The notes: generated from the sequence alone by a model not told the origin. 39,834 nt of DNA from a virus (IMGVR_UViG_3300021857_000099:1-39834); one strand, 5' to 3'; positions 16,485-23,635 are shown, counted from the first letter of the stretch. Translations and numbers: made by a program.

Positions 16485-16494
16485 ACTAGTAGTT

Positions 16495-16621
16495 GACGGC
16501 GCCGGCAGGCGCTGGCAGCAAGCTCACATGAAGCAGTGTTTGAGGAGGGAGACATCAGGCTCTCGCCAAGGCGCTAACCCTTGGCTCTTGCTATCCCATT
16601 ACCAGCTTTCGCGGCGCCGTC
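16495..16621. repeat. Structured element closed by 10-bp inverted repeat
   Basis: GACGGCGCCG (16495-16504) pairs perfectly with CGGCGCCGTC (16612-16621). Inside, AGCAAG (16518-16523) can pair with CTTGCT (16587-16592), and GCCAAGG-CGCTAAC-CCTTGGC (16565-16585) is a 7-bp hairpin with a 7-nt loop. The nesting suggests a roughly 127-nt structured RNA or a DNA cruciform. It matches no tRNA or known RNA family that I recognise. Confidence 0.5.
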
Positions 16622-16689
16622 GAGTAAAGGCCCATTGACTGTTCCGCGCTCTGGTTAGACCAAGACTGATCGGAACTGGGCCTTTACTC
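16622..16689. repeat. 13-bp perfect inverted repeat with inner stems
   Basis: GAGTAAAGGCCCA (16622-16634) and TGGGCCTTTACTC (16677-16689) are perfect complements. Inside are GTTCCG / CGGAAC (16641-16646 and 16671-16676) and TGGT-tag-ACCA (16652-16662). It directly abuts the preceding 10-bp repeat. No T-run follows on either side, so it is not a standard terminator; ncRNA, origin or protein-binding cruciform are options. Confidence 0.5.
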
Positions 16690-16975
16690 CACGGGACTCA
16701 CCCATTACGAGTCGCGCAGAGTTGACATTGACTCACATACTGGCCTCACTTTAAGGTTGAAGAAAAGTCTTGAATTGCTAGTGGCTTCGAACTATACGGC
16801 TGACGACAAAAATACCCTGACCCACCGCCTGACAGAGCCGGCCAGGGACCACGAAGCTGAGGTGAGGCCGGTGGTCGCCCAACGACCGGACGCGAGTCCA
16901 GGAGGCCATGTCGGAGATCAAACATGACCCCCATGACGCGGCAACTTCTCAGAGCTGCCCCTGTTGGTCGGAGGC

Positions 16976-17006
16976 AACAAAAAGCCCCTAAAAAGGGGCG
17001 TTGTTA
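16976..17006 (-). terminator. Leftward intrinsic terminator
   Basis: Read leftward, GCCCC-TTTTTA-GGGGC forms a GC stem (16985-17000) followed at once by TTTTTGTTG. It lies about 90 bp after the stop of the HTH gene at 17091 and so ends the 17091-19024 transcription unit. Confidence 0.8.
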
Positions 17007-17090
17007 AACGTCAGACCAGATTCTGACCACTAATGAATGAGGCCCGAGAATACCATATTTTTCATCAAGTCAACACTTTTGTGAAAAAAT

Positions 17091-17759
17091 TTACGGTAGC
17101 CAGCCTGTCACCCCCTCAGCATCGAAGATGGCCCCTATTTGCTGCCAAGCCTCATTTTCAACGGCCTCTAATATGGCGACGCTCCATTCATTGTGCTTGA
17201 CCACCGTCACATGACTGACCCCGGTGGTCTCAGCTAGACGCGTGGTGGAAAAAGGAGAAAGACCGCTATAGAAAAACCGCTCCACGAGGAGCTTCCGCAA
17301 TTTGGGGTCGGTGCTGAACCCCCTCTTGCCGGTGGCCTTCTTGGCGTCCTCAGTATCCTGAAGCAGCTCGCACAGGCCGTAGATGGCAGTTGACCAGCCT
17401 TTATTCGGCCGCCAGCCCCGACAGCAGGCATTCCGGCACGAGCAAGAGTCTCGGTGCCGCGTTAAACGGGCCGCCAAGGTGTTTTGATGGGCTCGGTCTA
17501 GCCTTGCTACCAACTGGAGGATAAAACCCGCCTGCGCGGCCCTATCAAGGCCGGAGAGCCGGTCACCGGGTTGGGCTCCCAGGCTGGGGGACGGGCGGGA
17601 TGGGGTTTCGATAGGTCCCTGGCCCTTGAGCTTCTCCGGAGGCCCTTCCGCCATCATCTTGTTCATGGTGATGGCGGGAAGGTTGCCAAGCTCAAGATTG
17701 AAGGCGAAGGACAGGGCCTTCTCGACGTTGTCGAAGAGCGGGTCAGTCGGCTTAGTCAT
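17091..17759 (-). CDS. Putative helix-turn-helix DNA-binding regulator
   Basis: 222 residues from the ATG at 17759 (an upstream TTG is possible). The N-terminal half is polar and Pro-rich. A cysteine cluster CSCRNACCRGWRPN (about residues 105-118) could bind zinc. The C-terminal part has a probable HTH, RLAETTGVSHVTVVKHNEW (about 178-196), preceded by LRKLLVERFFYSG. The pairing of a Cys-rich motif with an HTH near the end of an early operon is reminiscent of phage antitermination or late-regulator proteins, but I cannot assign it to a named family. The start overlaps the stop of the MazG-like gene upstream, and a terminator follows. Confidence 0.7.
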   Translation of the reverse strand: MTKPTDPLFDNVEKALSFAFNLELGNLPAITMNKMMAEGPPEKLKGQGPIETPSRPSPSLGAQPGDRLSGLDRAAQAGFILQLVARLDRAHQNTLAARLTRHRDSCSCRNACCRGWRPNKGWSTAIYGLCELLQDTEDAKKATGKRGFSTDPKLRKLLVERFFYSGLSPFSTTRLAETTGVSHVTVVKHNEWSVAILEAVENEAWQQIGAIFDAEGVTGWLP

Positions 17760-18555
17760 CAACAGACTTGAACTGAAGGTGGGGTGGGGTCACTGTCTCG
17801 ACCAGCTTGTACAGGTCCGGGGGCATGTAGTTGACGCCCTTGATCCACTTGCCGTCAGGAGTCTTGTCAATGACCCCGGTGACTGGGTTTGCCTTGCTCA
17901 GGTTGGATTGCGTCACGTCGTAGTACGCGGTCTTGAGTGGCAGGCCAGTGGCATGGGCGGCTCCCATGACAACGACCAACGAGTCACAGAGACCATCAAG
18001 GAAGTCCGTCATGGCGGCGACCTCGACCATGTGGTTGTCCTGATAGGGCAAGGTCAACAGTCGGCTCCGCCAGTCTGCGGACCGCCTCATCAAGTCGTGG
18101 CCAGTTGTAGCGTAACTCGCGGCCAGTGCATGAATGGGTCCATTCCGGTCCTGAGCTGTTTTTGCCAACAAGACACCAAGGGCTGATAAGGTCTCACCTA
18201 TTTCCTCAGCCATTAGGGCGCCGTAGAGCAACGTGGTCTTGGTCAACTGGGGAGTGGCAGGCAGCTCCTGACCACTGGCCATCATGATGCGGTACTGGGC
18301 GCCCCATAGGGTGTTCTCAGGCAGTTCGTTGAGAGCCTTGTACATAATGCTCTTCTGTTTGGTCAGAGCATCCTTAAAGGTCTGTACGTCGCCACCAATG
18401 CGGAGCGATACGTAAATCCAGGTCACCACCAGCATCCACCCAATGGTGAAGAGCCGGGCCAGCCAGTCAGGGTCAGCAGTGGGCACTGGGAACAGCAGGA
18501 GAGGAACGACGAAGCACGCGATGTTGGCGAGCAGGAGAATGATAGCGGTGGGCAT
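17752..18555 (-). CDS. Membrane-anchored MazG/PRA-PH-like pyrophosphohydrolase
   Basis: 267 residues from the ATG at 18555, with AAGGA six bases upstream. Residues 4-24 and 32-51 are hydrophobic and predict two membrane segments at the N-terminus. The rest is an all-alpha NTP pyrophosphohydrolase: LMAEEIGETLSAL with E117, E118 and E121, then DFLDGLCDSLVVVMGAAHATGLPL with D187 and D191, then YYDVTQSNLSK (N218, K221) and the WIKGVNYMPPDL end. This is the signature of phage PRA-PH/MazG-like enzymes that hydrolyse nucleoside triphosphates or ppGpp-like alarmones. The two-helix anchor is unusual for this soluble family. The gene follows queD by 10 bp in the same unit. Confidence 0.8.
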   Translation of the reverse strand: MPTAIILLLANIACFVVPLLLFPVPTADPDWLARLFTIGWMLVVTWIYVSLRIGGDVQTFKDALTKQKSIMYKALNELPENTLWGAQYRIMMASGQELPATPQLTKTTLLYGALMAEEIGETLSALGVLLAKTAQDRNGPIHALAASYATTGHDLMRRSADWRSRLLTLPYQDNHMVEVAAMTDFLDGLCDSLVVVMGAAHATGLPLKTAYYDVTQSNLSKANPVTGVIDKTPDGKWIKGVNYMPPDLYKLVETVTPPHLQFKSVDD

Positions 18556-18565
18556 GGCGATTCCT

Positions 18566-19024
18566 TCAGCTGAGTGGGTAATAAATGGCGCTGTTGGCCC
18601 CGTGCTCGCGGACCTCGACAGATGACAGGTAGACGCGACCGTCAAGGTCTGGTTGCAGACTGAGCCAATAGATGACCTGGTCACCAATCAGCTTGGCAAA
18701 GGCCTCGCAGCCAGTGTCATGGACCACCACGACTTCGGCACCGCCCAATTCCTCAAGCCGCTTGAACTCGGCCAGGAGCGGGTCATCGGCGGCCACCAAG
18801 AGCTTGTGGTCGAAGGTGTTTTCAAGCATCTGTTTGATGGGCTTGAGAGAGCCGAAGTCAACCACCCAGTTCTTGCTGTTGAGGTGGGTGGCCAGGAACT
18901 CCATCTTGATGGCGAGGGCGTAGCCATGGACGAAGCGGCAGTGGCTGTCCGCCCGCCATTGACGGAAGCAGGCGGAAAGGCCAAGCTCGTGGCCAAAGGT
19001 TTTGGTACTGGCAAATTTAGGCAT
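18566..19024 (-). CDS. queD: QueD-like 6-carboxy-tetrahydropterin synthase
   Basis: 152 residues, starting at an ATG with AAGGA six bases upstream. It belongs to the T-fold 6-pyruvoyl/6-carboxy-tetrahydropterin synthase family and would convert dihydroneopterin triphosphate to 6-carboxy-tetrahydropterin, step two of preQ0 synthesis. Visible motifs: SACFRQWRADSHCRFVHGYAL (catalytic-type C29, H33), NWVVDFGSLK, FDHKLLVAADDP (D72, H73) and TGCEAFAKL (E107). The usual zinc triad is divergent: the first His is replaced by Phe (F20) and the HGH motif reads HGY (Y35). This variant wording (CFRQWRA...HGY) is one I know from phage and marine QueD-like proteins. It lies far from queE and queC, on the other strand. 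Confidence 0.82.
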   Translation of the reverse strand: MPKFASTKTFGHELGLSACFRQWRADSHCRFVHGYALAIKMEFLATHLNSKNWVVDFGSLKPIKQMLENTFDHKLLVAADDPLLAEFKRLEELGGAEVVVVHDTGCEAFAKLIGDQVIYWLSLQPDLDGRVYLSSVEVREHGANSAIYYPLS

Positions 19025-19040
19025 TGTGATTCCTTGGTGA

Positions 19041-19066
19041 CAAAAAGAAAGGGACCGAAGTCCCTC
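19041..19066 (-). terminator. Leftward intrinsic terminator with UUCG loop
   Basis: Read leftward: GGGAC-TTCG-GTCCC followed by TTTCTTTTTG. The C(UUCG)G tetraloop hairpin is exceptionally stable. It separates the DUF932 gene (stop at 19088) from queD (start at 19024), so queD may depend on read-through or on a promoter I could not see in the 20-nt gap. Confidence 0.82.
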
Positions 19067-19087
19067 ATTTATACGGGCGCTGACGAA

Positions 19088-20104
19088 TCAGGCCGTGAGC
19101 AGATCGAAGGCCGCCTGTTTGACGGCATCGCCGCGACCGAACCAAGCCGCGTCCATTCTGGTGTCATCACTGCGGCCCATGTCATGGTCGACAAGCTCAG
19201 TAACCGCGTTTAACAGGCCCCAGCGCGTTTCTTTGGCGCTGGTGAGGGTTGCCCCACGTCCCTGCCCTGAAAACAGCTCTAAGGCCCGGGAAACGACCCG
19301 GCTTTCTTTGGCCGCAGGAGCCACGGCGCTGGCACCAAGGCCAACCAGCCAAGCCAAGTCGGGTTTCGCCTCTTCTTTCTCGTCACTCTTGAAGAGCCGG
19401 CGAAGCACCTCGGTAGCCTCGGTCAGACCGACGGGCGTATCTGCCAGCTCTTTGGCCTTGGCCATGAAGACCTTGAAGCCGTCGCCCTTGAGTCCCAGGC
19501 TGCGCCGCACCAAGGTCGGATCGAAGGCGGTGCGGTGGCTGACCTCGACGTACTTCTTGTTGCGCTCGTTAATGAGAGCACGGGACAGAGTGTTGGCGCA
19601 GACCACACGCACGGTAGTTTCCTTGGCGATGGTCTTCATGGAGCCGTCGAGGCTAGTGGCCAGCAAGAGGTTCCGGACCACCTTGTCTCCCCGGCCCACG
19701 TTGGCGTCCTCGCCATTGGTGGCCATTGCCCAGATTTTGCGACCCTCACGGAGCACGCCAGCTGTGTGAATCCACCAGCCCTCGTGCTCAGTCATGTCAC
19801 GGAAGAATTCAAGAATGTCGACTGGCTGGACGACCTCGTAGCGGTCGCCCACAATGGCGAGCTGGTGGCCCGTATCGGAGCGGTACAGCATCTTGTAGCC
19901 GTCAGCTTGGATGTAATGACCCATGCCCTCGGGTTCAAATTTAACAATACCTTCCTTCGCCGTCCAATCAAGTCCGGCTTCCTTCGCCCAAACGCCGATG
20001 CTGGCTCCCTTGGTGACGGGCTGGCCAAGGCCACGCCACGGAGTTTCGCCGACGAAGGCCATTTCGGCGCTACCGTTAGCGCGGAGTGAGAGTTCGTGTG
20101 CCAT
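19088..20104 (-). CDS. DUF932-family protein (phage/plasmid-like, TIGR03299 type)
   Basis: 338 residues from the ATG at 20104 (AGGA about eight bases upstream). It begins MAHELSLRANGSAEMAFVGETPWRGLG, then LDWTAKEG, the MLYRSDTGHQLAIVGDRYEVVQP segment, and VVRNLLLATSLDGSMKTIAKETTVRVVCANTL. These are the diagnostic pieces of DUF932, a protein widespread in phages and plasmids. Its biochemical role is unknown; it is usually expressed early with recombination or replication genes. Here it is downstream of a ParB-like gene and ends at a strong terminator, so the two probably form one unit. Family assignment is firm, function is not. Confidence 0.9.
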   Translation of the reverse strand: MAHELSLRANGSAEMAFVGETPWRGLGQPVTKGASIGVWAKEAGLDWTAKEGIVKFEPEGMGHYIQADGYKMLYRSDTGHQLAIVGDRYEVVQPVDILEFFRDMTEHEGWWIHTAGVLREGRKIWAMATNGEDANVGRGDKVVRNLLLATSLDGSMKTIAKETTVRVVCANTLSRALINERNKKYVEVSHRTAFDPTLVRRSLGLKGDGFKVFMAKAKELADTPVGLTEATEVLRRLFKSDEKEEAKPDLAWLVGLGASAVAPAAKESRVVSRALELFSGQGRGATLTSAKETRWGLLNAVTELVDHDMGRSDDTRMDAAWFGRGDAVKQAAFDLLTA

Positions 20105-20190
20105 GATGAAGTTCCTCTGTAAGTTAGTAATGGTGAACGGGATGCTCACCTGCAAGCCCCGACCCGCGAGGCTAGCGGGTGGGTTATCTC

Positions 20191-21252
20191 TCAGACGGTC
20201 AACAGCTTGTTCTCAGCGCCGGCCGCCACCTTGAGTGCTTCGAGGGCGCCGAACATGAAGGCGATACGGTAACCTTCTGCTCGGCCCTTGAGCCATGCGT
20301 ACATGTCGGAGTCGAGGTCGAAGCCGTTGTTCTTCATCTCGTCCGAGAGCCGGGATGCCATGCTGGAGCCAATGGCGGACAGCTCGTTGTTGTCGAGGGC
20401 GCGAATCTTGACGACCTTGCCCTTGGACTTGGCCTTGGCCACCTTGGTGTTGTCGAGGCTACGGCGCAGGCTGCTGCGTTTGGTCTTGTCCTTGCCGACT
20501 GCCTTGGCTTGGGCCACCAGCTCGGCCTGCTTGGTCTTGTCACCCTTGGCCACCTTGGCAATGTCTTTGGCGGTAGTCTTGCTGACGGAGCCATCGGCCA
20601 CAGCTCCCTTGAGGTCGTCGCCGGCCTTCATCAGGTCAAGCATGCCACTGACGTGGACCTGAGCACGGCCGACTGCAGCACAAATGGCCTTGAGAGTCAT
20701 GCCGGCGTCTTTCATGCGCTGGTAGGCGGCGGCCTCTTCCAAGGGCAAGAAGTTCTTGCCGCTGTTGGCCTCAAACATCTGAACAAGGCTGGTCAGGTCT
20801 TTCTGTGCCCGGTCAACGATGACGGCCGGGATGCCTTCGGGGAAGGCTGCGTCGAACTTGCCTTTGGACATGAGGTGCTCCAAAGCCGACAGGCGGCGGT
20901 CACCGTCAATCAGCTCGAACAAGAAGACTTGGGTGCCAGTCTTGCCCTTGCCGTCATCAAGAACCGTGGGTTCAATCCGCTTGACGCGGATGGGGTTGAG
21001 CATGCCGTTCGCGGCAAGGCTCGTGGCAAGACCGTCAATCTCACCAAAGTCGAAGCGTGGATTCCAGCCGGGACGGCGCATGATGGCACGGGCGTCGATG
21101 AAATGAGCCACGCGTTTGGAATTGAGGACACCGTTGGTGGGAGCTGCCTTGGTCGTCTCCAGGTCTCCCTTGGCCATCGCCTTGGCAATGACGGCATTGG
21201 AAGCTGCGTGGATGTCGGTGGTCGTGGTAGCCGGTTTGGATGCTTTGGTCAT
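20191..21252 (-). CDS. ParB/Spo0J-like nuclease-domain DNA-binding protein
   Basis: 353 residues. The N-terminal ParB/sulfiredoxin-like domain shows NPRFDFGEIDGLATSLAANGMLNPIRVKRIE and FELIDGDRRLSALEHLM (GDRR box). A central helical region contains LKAICAAVGRAQVHVSGMLDLMKAG, a probable HTH. The C-terminal third is Lys-rich then ends in an alpha-helical YAWLKGRAEGYRIAFMFGALEALK. Members of this group in phages act as DNA-binding regulators, nucleases or partition-like factors. It is the first gene after the palindrome promoter at 21302-21328. The role in this phage (regulation or genome handling) is inferred. Confidence 0.85.
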   Translation of the reverse strand: MTKASKPATTTTDIHAASNAVIAKAMAKGDLETTKAAPTNGVLNSKRVAHFIDARAIMRRPGWNPRFDFGEIDGLATSLAANGMLNPIRVKRIEPTVLDDGKGKTGTQVFLFELIDGDRRLSALEHLMSKGKFDAAFPEGIPAVIVDRAQKDLTSLVQMFEANSGKNFLPLEEAAAYQRMKDAGMTLKAICAAVGRAQVHVSGMLDLMKAGDDLKGAVADGSVSKTTAKDIAKVAKGDKTKQAELVAQAKAVGKDKTKRSSLRRSLDNTKVAKAKSKGKVVKIRALDNNELSAIGSSMASRLSDEMKNNGFDLDSDMYAWLKGRAEGYRIAFMFGALEALKVAAGAENKLLTV

Positions 21253-21301
21253 GTCTGTACTCCGTTTGATTTACGCCGTCGAAATTGACTGGCGTGACTA
21301 A

Positions 21302-21328
21302 ATTATAACAACAATCTTTACAAAGATT
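21302..21328 (-). promoter_or_regulatory. Palindrome-class promoter for the ParB-like operon
   Basis: Leftward: AATCTTT-GT-AAAGATT (21313-21328), exactly five bases (GTTGT), then TATAAT (21307-21302). No TTGACA-like -35 is present; the palindrome fills the spacer. The ATG at 21252 is about 50 bp downstream. The identical layout occurs at 22645 and 29176. Confidence 0.75.
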
Positions 21329-21360
21329 CCGACTTTTTGCCAAATAAAACTAAAAAAGAC

Positions 21361-21386
21361 AACAAAAAGGGCCCAAAACTGGGCCC
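21361..21386 (-). terminator. Leftward intrinsic terminator
   Basis: Read leftward: GGGCCCA-GTTT-TGGGCCC followed by TTTTTGTTG. It ends the 21414-22601 unit about 28 bp after the stop of its last gene. Confidence 0.88.
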
Positions 21387-21413
21387 TGAGAGGGGAAGCG
21401 GTACGTAAAAAAG

Positions 21414-21818
21414 TCAGCCAGGGAGCCCGGTCAGTGCCTCAAAACGGCGTTTTGCCCGGTCAAGACAGGCCCCAGCTTCATCTTTCTGGCCGGCTGACCA
21501 AGGCACCGTGGGACTCTTGACAAGAGTCTCTAACCAACGTAGTGCTTCGACTAGGTCTTGGTTCGTCGGCGGGGCTGCTTCGGCCGTGTTGACCGGGGCC
21601 AGCTCAACGATGCGTGGGTACTGGCACATGGCCTCGTTCAAGTCCGCACAGCTAGAATTCTCAAACGCGTAACCAGTCCAGCGAGCGACAAGACCAGTTT
21701 CGCCCTTGTCAGTCATGCCCCGGTACCAGCGGCCGGCATGAAGCTCAATCGACTGGTGGTTGTTGAGGTTGGTGAACAGTGGGCTGAGTACCGTGGAAAT
21801 AACAGAACGTGGGGTCAT
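21414..21818 (-). CDS. Hypothetical protein, 134 aa
   Basis: The ATG at 21818 has AGGAGAG upstream and lies within the stop overlap of the preceding gene. Residues 1-75 (FTNLNNHQSIELHAGRWYRGMTDKGETGLVARWTGYAFENSSCADLNEAM) look like a small beta domain with conserved aromatic residues. Residues 85-130 form two helices (QDLVEALRWLETLVKS, KDEAGACLDRAKRRFEAL). No known family. It is the last gene of the small leftward operon driven by the palindrome promoter at 22645-22671 and is followed by a strong terminator. Confidence 0.72.
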   Translation of the reverse strand: MTPRSVISTVLSPLFTNLNNHQSIELHAGRWYRGMTDKGETGLVARWTGYAFENSSCADLNEAMCQYPRIVELAPVNTAEAAPPTNQDLVEALRWLETLVKSPTVPWSAGQKDEAGACLDRAKRRFEALTGLPG

Positions 21819-22141
21819 ACTTCTCTCCTGTGGTGTTTGAGAAATTCAGCGGGCCAAGAAAAGACCAGTCCGTGAGCAGCCTCAAGTTTGAGACCACCAG
21901 GAGCAATTGACTTGCAGACATGCTTCCGGTAAATGGCCATGCCGGCGCATTGGGTGTTTTTGATGGCGTGGCAAAGAATGATGTGGTCACTGTGGGAGAG
22001 AGCCACGTACTCGTCAGGAGTAGAACCGCCGAGCCAGCCCGGCAGTGAGGTACGGGCCATTGGGCAGTCTGAGCACGGAGTGGTGTGCTGCTTCTTCCCC
22101 TCTCCAGCCTCAGCTGATGAAATGAGACGACGGCCAGTCAT
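21815..22141 (-). CDS. Cysteine-rich hypothetical protein, 108 aa (DUF6283-like)
   Basis: The sequence has PCSDCPMARTSLPGWLGG, then HSDHIILCHAIKNTQCAGMAIYRKHVC. The arrangement CxxCP...G...CH...CAG is what I associate with the DUF6283-type small phage/actinobacterial proteins and would suit metal binding. Start and stop each overlap the neighbouring genes by four bases. Function unknown; the family name is tentative. Confidence 0.72.
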   Translation of the reverse strand: MTGRRLISSAEAGEGKKQHTTPCSDCPMARTSLPGWLGGSTPDEYVALSHSDHIILCHAIKNTQCAGMAIYRKHVCKSIAPGGLKLEAAHGLVFSWPAEFLKHHRREV

Positions 22142-22374
22142 ATCCTGGTGCCTCCGGTAACGATTGGCTTGTCAAGTGGCATTCCCGGCACAAAGCAGGC
22201 GTAGACCTTGATGTTGTCGCCGGTACGGGTCTCACCTTTGAAGGCTTCACGGAGCCTCTTGTGCATGGGGGTGTCGGCCTTGGTCTCGTACACGTAGTGA
22301 CGAGTCACGGTCTTGCCTGCATCAGGCCCTCGTCGTGGCTTGACGGTGCGTTGGTAGCTGGTCACGTAGGTCAT
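22138..22374 (-). CDS. Hypothetical protein, 78 aa
   Basis: A basic small protein: YVTSYQRTVKPRRGPDAGKTVTRHYVYETKADTPMHKRLREAF, then IKVYACFVPGMPLDKPIV. The beta-strand-rich pattern with R/K clusters is compatible with nucleic-acid or protein contact, but no domain is recognised. Both ends overlap adjacent genes (ATGA), so it is part of the four-gene unit 21414-22601. Confidence 0.7.
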   Translation of the reverse strand: MTYVTSYQRTVKPRRGPDAGKTVTRHYVYETKADTPMHKRLREAFKGETRTGDNIKVYACFVPGMPLDKPIVTGGTRI

Positions 22375-22601
22375 GCTCCGACTCCTTCAACTTGAGTGAA
22401 GTCACGACGCTGCTGTGGTGATGGCCATTCAAGGTAGCACTTGTCAATCCACTGGGTCGCCTGAGTCCGTCCCGGTCTCTCCCGAGTGGCGTCAATGAGT
22501 CCAACACCACTGGCTCCTTGATGGGCCACCACGCGGAACATGGTGGCGTCGGGGAGATGGTTGACGACTACGAGCTGGGCTACGTCTGGAAGTTTGTTCA
22601 T
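22371..22601 (-). CDS. Hypothetical protein, 76 aa
   Basis: First gene of the leftward unit under the palindrome promoter at 22645-22671. It has a strong AGGAG ribosome site six bases upstream of the ATG. The product starts MNKLPDVAQLVVVNHLPDATMFRVVAHQGASGVGLIDATRERPGRTQATQWIDKCYLEWPSPQQ, which reads as one small alpha/beta domain. No family recognised. It ends in an ATGA overlap with the next gene. Confidence 0.7.
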   Translation of the reverse strand: MNKLPDVAQLVVVNHLPDATMFRVVAHQGASGVGLIDATRERPGRTQATQWIDKCYLEWPSPQQRRDFTQVEGVGA

Positions 22602-22644
22602 CTGAGGCTCCTAAAACTGGCGAAGGGATTTCGCCGTTACCCCC

Positions 22645-22671
22645 ATTATAGCATAAATCTTTACAAAGATT
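22645..22671 (-). promoter_or_regulatory. Palindrome-class promoter for 22601-21414 unit
   Basis: Leftward: AATCTTT-GT-AAAGATT (22656-22671), five bases (TATGC), TATAAT (22650-22645). The spacing is identical to the copies at 21302 and 29176. It is about 45 bp ahead of the first gene's ATG, in an otherwise empty 80-bp gap. Confidence 0.77.
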
Positions 22672-22683
22672 ATTTTGCCGGTT

Positions 22684-23325
22684 TCAGTGAGGCTGAGTCC
22701 CGGCCACGATTCTGCGTGCCACGACTAGTCCCAGTCCCGAGGCCAAGTAGCCGGGGAACGAGCGGTCAAATAGAGCCTGCAGGTTACCGGAGCACGACAC
22801 GGCCAGCTTTACGGAGAGGGGAATGCTGTTACGCAAGCTAATGGCACGGGCTTGCTCAACTACAAGGGCGGCCAAGGTCTTGTACAGGCTTTGCCGCTCC
22901 GTTACGGTAAGCTCGTCAAAGTGACTGACGGTCATGAAGTCGGCGACAGGGCGCCAAGCGCTAGGAGCGGCCACTAAGCGTTTAATTACGGCCGGCCCTG
23001 CCAGTCCCCCATCCCCTGCCCCGAACGCGGTTTGTAGAGCTGAATACAAGGCTTGCGTCCACATATCCACGTCGCGGCTTTGCTCTGGTTTGGTTACCGT
23101 GGCCTCAAGTGCCAGCCTAGCCAGTAGTTCTTTACGTTGGGCTTTGGTCAAGGCCACGGCTTGCGTAAGAATATTAGCCACCCCATCCACGTCGTTGCCA
23201 CTAAGTCCCCCCTTAGTACCCCCCTCTATAGAGGGGGTAATACTAAGGGGGCTTTTAGGCCGGGCAGGAGCAGAAGAAATAGTTAAAGGAATCCGTGCTT
23301 GCCTAGTTAGTGAGACTTGGGCCAC
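22684..23325 (-). CDS. Hypothetical protein, 213 aa, with embedded palindrome
   Basis: The frame stays open far upstream inside the HTH gene, but the sensible start is GTG at 23325, one base after that gene's stop. The first 50 residues are low in structure and include SPLSITPSIEGGTKGGLSG, which is coded by a 44-bp DNA palindrome. Residues 50-213 are helical: VANILTQAVALTKAQRKELLARLALEATV, MWTQALYSALQTAFG, FDELTVTERQSLYKTLAALVVEQARAI. No family recognised. As the second gene after an HTH regulator at a divergent promoter it might be a co-regulator or replication accessory, which is a guess from position. Confidence 0.62.
   Translation of the reverse strand: MAQVSLTRQARIPLTISSAPARPKSPLSITPSIEGGTKGGLSGNDVDGVANILTQAVALTKAQRKELLARLALEATVTKPEQSRDVDMWTQALYSALQTAFGAGDGGLAGPAVIKRLVAAPSAWRPVADFMTVSHFDELTVTERQSLYKTLAALVVEQARAISLRNSIPLSVKLAVSCSGNLQALFDRSFPGYLASGLGLVVARRIVAGTQPH
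23208..23251. repeat. 44-bp near-perfect palindrome inside a CDS
   Basis: The outer arms CCCCCTTAGTA and TACTAAGGGGG (23208-23218 and 23241-23251) enclose a perfect 18-bp palindrome CCCCCTCTATAGAGGGGG (23220-23237). The connecting bases are c on one side and taa on the other. It resembles G-run-flanked palindromic repeats that insert into bacterial coding sequences in frame. It could also form a strong hairpin in the mRNA on both strands. Confidence 0.85.
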
Positions 23326-23326
23326 G

Positions 23327-23635
23327 TTAAGCCACCAGTCCTTGGCTTGCTCTGGTCTTTGGTCCCGGCTTCCCACGGACCTTACTAGCCAGTGCCCAGT
23401 TCCTTGCCACGGAAGCCGGGTCTTGATGCAAGACGAGGTCGTGCTGCTTGGCCCACTTGGTGACGGCCTTGGCAGAAAACTGCTTGGAGCGCTTGGTGGC
23501 ACCACCGGTCTGCGCGAGCTGGGGCAGTGGCTTGCGCTTCTGCGTTCCGGCACACCAACTGGAAATGGTGACGTGGCTGACCTCGAAAATTTCCATCAGG
23601 TCCTGCGTCGTCAGAGTGTCTACGGTCTTGCCCAT
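23327..23635 (-). CDS. Helix-turn-helix DNA-binding protein, 102 aa
   Basis: The N-terminus reads TTQDLMEIFEVSHVTISSWCAG (about residues 8-29), a clear HTH of the Nu1/MerR-like type. A basic stretch KRKPLPQLAQTGGATKRSKQFSAKAVTKWAKQ follows. The C-terminus is basic (KVRGKPGPKTRASQG). It is the first leftward gene of the divergent region facing queE, so it is a good candidate for the regulator acting on the nearby palindromes and for autoregulation. The family resembles terminase-small-like DNA-binding folds, but the real terS-like gene is elsewhere. Regulation role is inferred. Confidence 0.8.
   Translation of the reverse strand: MGKTVDTLTTQDLMEIFEVSHVTISSWCAGTQKRKPLPQLAQTGGATKRSKQFSAKAVTKWAKQHDLVLHQDPASVARNWALASKVRGKPGPKTRASQGLVA

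Larger units (their letters stand above)
16485..17090. other. Long non-coding region with two structured inverted-repeat blocks
   Basis: About 600 bp without a convincing gene. The left part (16495-16689) folds into two consecutive large hairpin structures listed separately. The central part, 16700-16975, shows no feature I can support. A 62-codon leftward frame at 16746-16934 has unlikely Pro/Ser/Arg-rich composition and was rejected. The right end holds an intrinsic terminator (16976-17006) and a short hairpin GTCAGA-ccagat-TCTGAC at 17011-17028. A leftward promoter for the 14365-16484 genes is expected here but not identified. Confidence 0.55.

Noticed and set aside
16746-16934. Leftward 62-codon frame in the non-coding gap
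   Set aside because: Pro/Ser/Arg-rich, no convincing ribosome site and no coupling to neighbours.
20179-21288. Rightward 369-codon frame opposite the ParB-like gene
   Set aside because: Antisense to a protein with clear ParB motifs; no ribosome site or operon context on the plus strand.
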